DNA from: Cyanobacteria bacterium UBA11370
Lineage (GTDB): Bacteria > Cyanobacteriota > Cyanobacteriia > Cyanobacteriales > Coleofasciculaceae
DNA length: 10,520 nt
Assembly (NCBI GenBank): GCA_003486645.1
Contig: DNGI01000145.1
Span: 1,993 to 12,512 of the forward strand
Reading direction: 5' to 3'
Shown here: piece by piece, positions 7,607 through 10,520 of the stretch
How the letters are laid out: each line of letters opens with the position of its first letter
How positions within the stretch are numbered: position 1 is the stretch's first letter
Position numbers and translations under genes: made by a program
Notes under the pieces: model-generated
What the model was told of the DNA's origin: nothing
The model's input: only the letters and a program-made list of their open reading frames with translations
The model's database searches: none

Positions 7607-8938
7607 TCAAACAGATTTGATATCAGCTAACCTTTGGTAAGTGGTAACTAAAGCATCTGCATCTCCTACATTACCGGGGAATAATACCACTGGTAAATTA
7701 GGAAATAGGGGATGATCATCGGGAGTTCTTACAACCGAACATCCAGCAATAATCTGACCTAATAACCGTGCTGCTCTTAAAACAAGTCCGGTACTTAAAA
7801 CATCATTAGAAGTAATCCCGCCTTTACTAATTAAAAATCCGATATCAGCAGGCAAACCGCGCACAATATCCATTAATAACGCCGAAACGGCTACGCCAAA
7901 CTTCAGCCGCGTTTCTACATTTTCAAATACCAATTCTTTCCGACTGGTATAAACAACGGGTGTTTGATTGGCTAAGTGAATAGCCTGAACTTTCTCTAAA
8001 ATACTTGACAAAAGCTCGGCTCTTTGTACATCTGACTCATCCAATAAATGAGCAACATCAACCTCAACACCGACAATACCAGGCGCTTTTAAAAGACACT
8101 CTAACTGTTGAGTGGTTTTTTTAACATGAGAACCAACAATCACTGCTCCCGCTTTCCCCTGTCGCACGTACCGCGCCATCTCTGCTGGTGCTACAGGTTG
8201 AGAACCAAGATTAGCCAGAGATGTTAATAAGCTAGCAGCGGAACGAAATAGGAAATGTTTACCTTGAGCCGCAGCAATTAGCACATCTGCGGCAAATTTA
8301 TCTAAATCGGCTTGAGTTTCTCCATCGACTACTCCACACTGGTTATTAGTAAGAATTTGCAGACGGGCTAAACTGCCTTGACGAATATCTTCTAATACAA
8401 ATCGCTCTACCGAATCAGCCTTGATACGTCCTTTGGTCTTCTCTTCCACATAATCCGGCAAATAGCTGTGATGATAACTAAAAACTGAATCGCGGGCAAA
8501 TTCAGTTTCATGTACAGGCGTAGGGATACCCTCAATAATCAGATAATGGATGCTATCACGAGTAATTCGCCCTCCTTCAAAGAAAGCGGGAACAAGGAAA
8601 TGAGCGTCGAAGGGACCAACTTCTTGAGCAATAACATCGGTTTCTACAGGATAATGTCCCCGCAGGGTTGAGTCAGAGCGACTGACGACTAGAAAATCTT
8701 GAATTCCTTCAGTTTGTAGGGCAATTTTTAGGTTTTGGCAGACTTCTTTCGTTACGGCGGCAGCTTCCTCTGGCGTGAGCGCTCTGGTATTGGTGAGAAT
8801 GAAAAAGATCGGCGAGTCATCCCTGAGTCCCAACTGCAATGTCTCCACATCCCAACGGGTTAGCAGTAAGCAGCTATGGACAGTTTGGGAGCCTGTGGGG
8901 TCATCATCCAGGACAATAATTTTAGGTTGGGGGGTCAT
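7607..8938 (-). CDS. Four-carbon acid sugar kinase family protein (DUF1537)
   Basis: Member of the family that phosphorylates four-carbon sugar acids such as erythronate and threonate (OtnK/DtnK/YgbK type). With the start at 8938 it has 443 residues, a normal length. Motifs are DDDPTGSQT (11-19) and SRSDSTLRGHYP (86-97) in the substrate-binding half, then AVIVGSHVKKT (265-275), SKGGITSNDV (371-380) and FPGNVGD (420-426) in the nucleotide-binding half. The frame is open for 50 more codons upstream. I chose the ATG at 8938 because AGGA lies five bases before it, the family domain begins here, and the extra codons read through an inverted repeat. No aldolase, dehydrogenase or isomerase of a four-carbon acid pathway lies nearby, so the substrate cannot be inferred. 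Family firm; substrate unknown. Confidence 0.92.
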   Translation of the reverse strand: MTPQPKIIVLDDDPTGSQTVHSCLLLTRWDVETLQLGLRDDSPIFFILTNTRALTPEEAAAVTKEVCQNLKIALQTEGIQDFLVVSRSDSTLRGHYPVETDVIAQEVGPFDAHFLVPAFFEGGRITRDSIHYLIIEGIPTPVHETEFARDSVFSYHHSYLPDYVEEKTKGRIKADSVERFVLEDIRQGSLARLQILTNNQCGVVDGETQADLDKFAADVLIAAAQGKHFLFRSAASLLTSLANLGSQPVAPAEMARYVRQGKAGAVIVGSHVKKTTQQLECLLKAPGIVGVEVDVAHLLDESDVQRAELLSSILEKVQAIHLANQTPVVYTSRKELVFENVETRLKFGVAVSALLMDIVRGLPADIGFLISKGGITSNDVLSTGLVLRAARLLGQIIAGCSVVRTPDDHPLFPNLPVVLFPGNVGDADALVTTYQRLADIKSV

Positions 8939-8944
8939 TTCAAT

Positions 8945-8954
8945 CCTACGTAGG
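8945..8954. promoter_or_regulatory. 10-bp palindrome over kinase ribosome site
   Basis: Perfect palindrome CCTACGTAGG, 7 bp upstream of the kinase ATG on the minus strand. It includes the first bases of the AGGA ribosome site, so a hairpin or bound protein here could affect initiation. Too short to be sure it is more than chance. Confidence 0.3.
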
Positions 8955-8960
8955 TCAATG

Positions 8961-9046
8961 GCAGCGGATTTGGTAGCGGATGTAACGGATGGGGTGTTGG
9001 TGAGTTTGTTTAATTTATCCGTTACATCCGTTATTCCATCCGTTGC
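8961..9046. promoter_or_regulatory. Symmetric six-box inverted repeat, candidate operator
   Basis: Three 9-bp boxes on the left, GCAGCGGAT (8961-8969), GTAGCGGAT (8973-8981) and GTAACGGAT (8982-8990), are mirrored by three reverse-complement boxes on the right, ATCCGTTAC (9017-9025), ATCCGTTAT (9026-9034) and ATCCGTTGC (9038-9046). The gaps are identical on both sides, so all box pairs share one centre. The inner 14 bp of each arm (8977-8990, 9017-9030) match perfectly; across 30-bp arms 24 positions match, around a 26-bp centre. The right arm overlaps a candidate kinase promoter. It could be a multi-site operator or a stable hairpin in the kinase leader. Confidence 0.65.
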
Positions 9047-9061
9047 CAATATTACCGTCAA
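9033..9061 (-). promoter_or_regulatory. Candidate promoter of sugar-acid kinase gene
   Basis: On the minus strand, TTGACG (9056-9061) and TGGAAT (9033-9038) are separated by 17 bp, matching the sigma-70 consensus at 5/6 and 4/6 positions. Transcription would begin near 9026, giving a leader of about 90 nt that contains most of the inverted repeat. Box 9038-9046 lies between the two hexamers, a typical repressor position. Confidence 0.4.
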
Positions 9062-9119
9062 ATAAGTTTTGAATTGAAGTGGTGACAATTTTCAATGCGA
9101 AGGGATTATTCTTGCTGAA

Positions 9120-9182
9120 CTCATCACTCACCACCTACGACTCCTAACTCTCCTACTCTACACCCCATACCCTACACCCTCC
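9120..9182. repeat. Degenerate C-rich heptamer tract
   Basis: Nine units in 7-bp register: CTCATCA, CTCACCA, CCTACGA, CTCCTAA, CTCTCCT, ACTCTAC, ACCCCAT, ACCCTAC, ACCCTCC. It lies in the divergent gap between the kinase and the WD40 gene, ending 50 bp before the WD40 start. The last four units are the most alike. Confidence 0.6.
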
Positions 9183-9231
9183 TTCAAACTGCTATCTTCA
9201 ATTGTGAGGTACTTATCACAGGGGGATACCT

Positions 9232-10520
9232 ATGTCTGAATGTCCAGTTTGTCAAACTCACTATATCTCAGGGGATGCCTATCGCTGCTCTGTTTGCGGT
9301 TGGGATTTGACACCCTATCCATCCACACTTTCACAGTCCTTACCGTCGGAATTTTGGCAACGGGAGGAGGCAAAATTGGCTTGGGCGAGGCAAATGTGGG
9401 TTAAGCTGTCCTCAGCTTCCAGAGTTGGTGATGAGGCGCTATCCCTCCTTAAGGAGCAGTTTGCTAAGATTCAAGGGGAGTTAGAGGAGGCGCAACAGGA
9501 ACGGCAATTGCTGCGATCGCAACTGCAAAAATTACTCCCTCAACTTGATCCGACTTTAGCAGAGAGCGAGTCAATTTCTTCTCAATTCTTAGAACCTCGG
9601 CAAGTTCCTATTTTAAATTATGAATTAATTGAGTACCAATCTAGCTTAGAAGGATTTTCTGATTCGGTTTTATCGGTTGCGATTACCCCAGATGGAGAGA
9701 CGTTAGTGAGTGGCGGGTATGACCATACGATTAAGTTTTGGAATCTCAGTTCTGGAGAGGATATTCGCACTATCAAAGGGCATTCTAATTCGGTTTTATC
9801 TCTTGCCATTAGTCCGGATGGGAGGACATTAGTTAGTGGAAGTTCGGATAATACTGTTAAACTTTGGAATCTGATTACGGGTGAAGAAATTCTGACCACA
9901 GATGAGCATTTAGATTCGGTTTTATCGGTTGCTATTAGTCCCAATAGTAAGATTTTTGCGAGTGGAAGTTCGGATTGTACGATTAAAGTTTGGGATTGGA
10001 GAACAGGTTATGAAATCCGGACGTTGAGTGGTCATACTGACTCGGTTTTATCCATTGCGATTAGTCCAGATGGAGAGATGTTGGTTAGTGGGAGTTCTGA
10101 CGATACGATTAAGATTTGGGATATCAAAACGGGCAAAGAAGTTCGGACTTTAATTGGGTATGCTAATTCGGTTTTATCGGTTGCGATTAGTCCGGATGGC
10201 AAGACATTAGTGAGTGGGGGTTATGACAATACCATCAAAGTGTGGAATGTGGAAACGGGAGAAGAACTTCAGACGATTACAGAGCATGATGATTCGGTTT
10301 TGTCAGTAGCAATTAGTCCGGATGGACAGACGTTATTTAGTGGCAGTTCGGATAATACAATTAAATTGTGGAATCTTCAAACGGGCAAAGAAATTCGTAC
10401 CCTGATCGGACATACTAGCTCAGTAATTTCTATTGCGATTAGTCGAGATGGGAAGACGATAGCGAGTTGTAGTTCAGATAAGACAATTAAGATTTGGCGT
10501 TTGAAGATTCCACAATTTAA
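9232..10520 (+). CDS. Zinc-ribbon, coiled-coil, WD40-repeat protein (right end open)
   Basis: The only plus-strand gene. The frame runs from ATG at 9232, with GGGGGA five bases upstream, to the window edge without a stop: 429 codons plus two bases. Order of parts: a zinc ribbon with CPVC (4-7) and CSVC (19-22) followed by GWDLTPYP; a charged helical segment, probably coiled coil, at about 44-105; a linker; then seven WD40 repeats starting at residues 145, 187, 229, 271, 313, 355 and 397, each exactly 42 residues. Seven repeats plus the strand from about 132-142 complete a seven-bladed propeller, so the stop should come within a few codons. Typical text is SVLSVAISPDG..LVSGGSD.TIK.W. No signal peptide or enzyme domain is seen. 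A scaffold or protein-binding role in the cytoplasm is inferred; partners are unknown. Confidence 0.93.
   Translation, partial: MSECPVCQTHYISGDAYRCSVCGWDLTPYPSTLSQSLPSEFWQREEAKLAWARQMWVKLSSASRVGDEALSLLKEQFAKIQGELEEAQQERQLLRSQLQKLLPQLDPTLAESESISSQFLEPRQVPILNYELIEYQSSLEGFSDSVLSVAITPDGETLVSGGYDHTIKFWNLSSGEDIRTIKGHSNSVLSLAISPDGRTLVSGSSDNTVKLWNLITGEEILTTDEHLDSVLSVAISPNSKIFASGSSDCTIKVWDWRTGYEIRTLSGHTDSVLSIAISPDGEMLVSGSSDDTIKIWDIKTGKEVRTLIGYANSVLSVAISPDGKTLVSGGYDNTIKVWNVETGEELQTITEHDDSVLSVAISPDGQTLFSGSSDNTIKLWNLQTGKEIRTLIGHTSSVISIAISRDGKTIASCSSDKTIKIWRLKIPQF

Noticed and set aside
8939..9088. A 50-codon N-terminal extension of the sugar-acid kinase frame
   Set aside because: It reads through the inverted repeat and the candidate promoter, has no family similarity that I recognise, and the ATG at 8938 has its own AGGA site and begins the conserved domain.
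9203..9220. TGTGA...TCACA resembling a CRP site just before the WD40 gene
   Set aside because: The half-sites are 8 bp apart instead of the 6 bp of the CRP consensus, and the site ends 11 bp before the start codon, which is a poor place for an activator.
9618..9944. Minus-strand open frame of 108 codons
   Set aside because: It is antisense to the WD40 repeats; its periodic protein simply mirrors the 126-bp repeat.
10518..10520. The final TAA as the stop codon of the WD40 gene
   Set aside because: It is out of frame: the reading frame from 9232 ends with CCA CAA TTT and two bases of the next codon.

Overview
The window looks like chromosomal DNA of a filamentous cyanobacterium. Three things suggest this. 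The octamer GCGATCGC (the HIP1 palindrome of cyanobacteria) occurs seven times in 10.5 kb. Most gaps between genes are built from 7-bp tandem repeats, like the short tandemly repeated repetitive (STRR) sequences of filamentous cyanobacteria. The gene content also fits: a cyanobacterial-type minCDE operon, atpB apart from the main ATP synthase cluster, a PEP-CTERM protein, a pentapeptide-repeat protein and a zinc-ribbon/WD40 protein. The species cannot be named from this window.

Layout, left to right. All genes are on the minus strand except the last. Positions 1-204 hold two opposed heptamer arrays that end inside the stop codon of atpB (201-1649, ATP synthase beta subunit). An exported choice-of-anchor-L/PEP-CTERM protein follows (1860-2792), then about 400 bp of AT-rich non-coding DNA. 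The division-site operon reads minC (4426-5217), minD (3632-4429), minE (3194-3484). minC and minD overlap by 4 bp. minD and minE are separated by 147 bp made largely of heptamer arrays, which reach the GTG start of minE and leave no Shine-Dalgarno sequence. Next come a protein with 20 pentapeptide repeats (5434-5949), a DUF3037 protein (6191-7018) and a short HipA-like protein (7118-7477) that appears to have lost its catalytic half. A four-carbon acid sugar kinase family gene (7607-8938) follows. On the plus strand, a protein with a zinc ribbon, a coiled coil and a seven-bladed WD40 propeller (9232-10520) runs off the right edge.

The genes do not form one pathway. Two sets work together: MinC/MinD/MinE place the division septum, and the HipA-like/DUF3037 pair is a recurrent two-gene cassette of uncertain function, possibly toxin-antitoxin-like, here probably decayed. 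The rest are single housekeeping or surface/scaffold genes.

The best leads are non-coding. A symmetric six-box inverted repeat overlaps the likely promoter of the sugar-acid kinase (8961-9046). A five-run G-quadruplex motif lies upstream of minC (5314-5345). Opposed heptamer arrays lie downstream of atpB and between minD and minE. No clearly new multi-gene system is visible.
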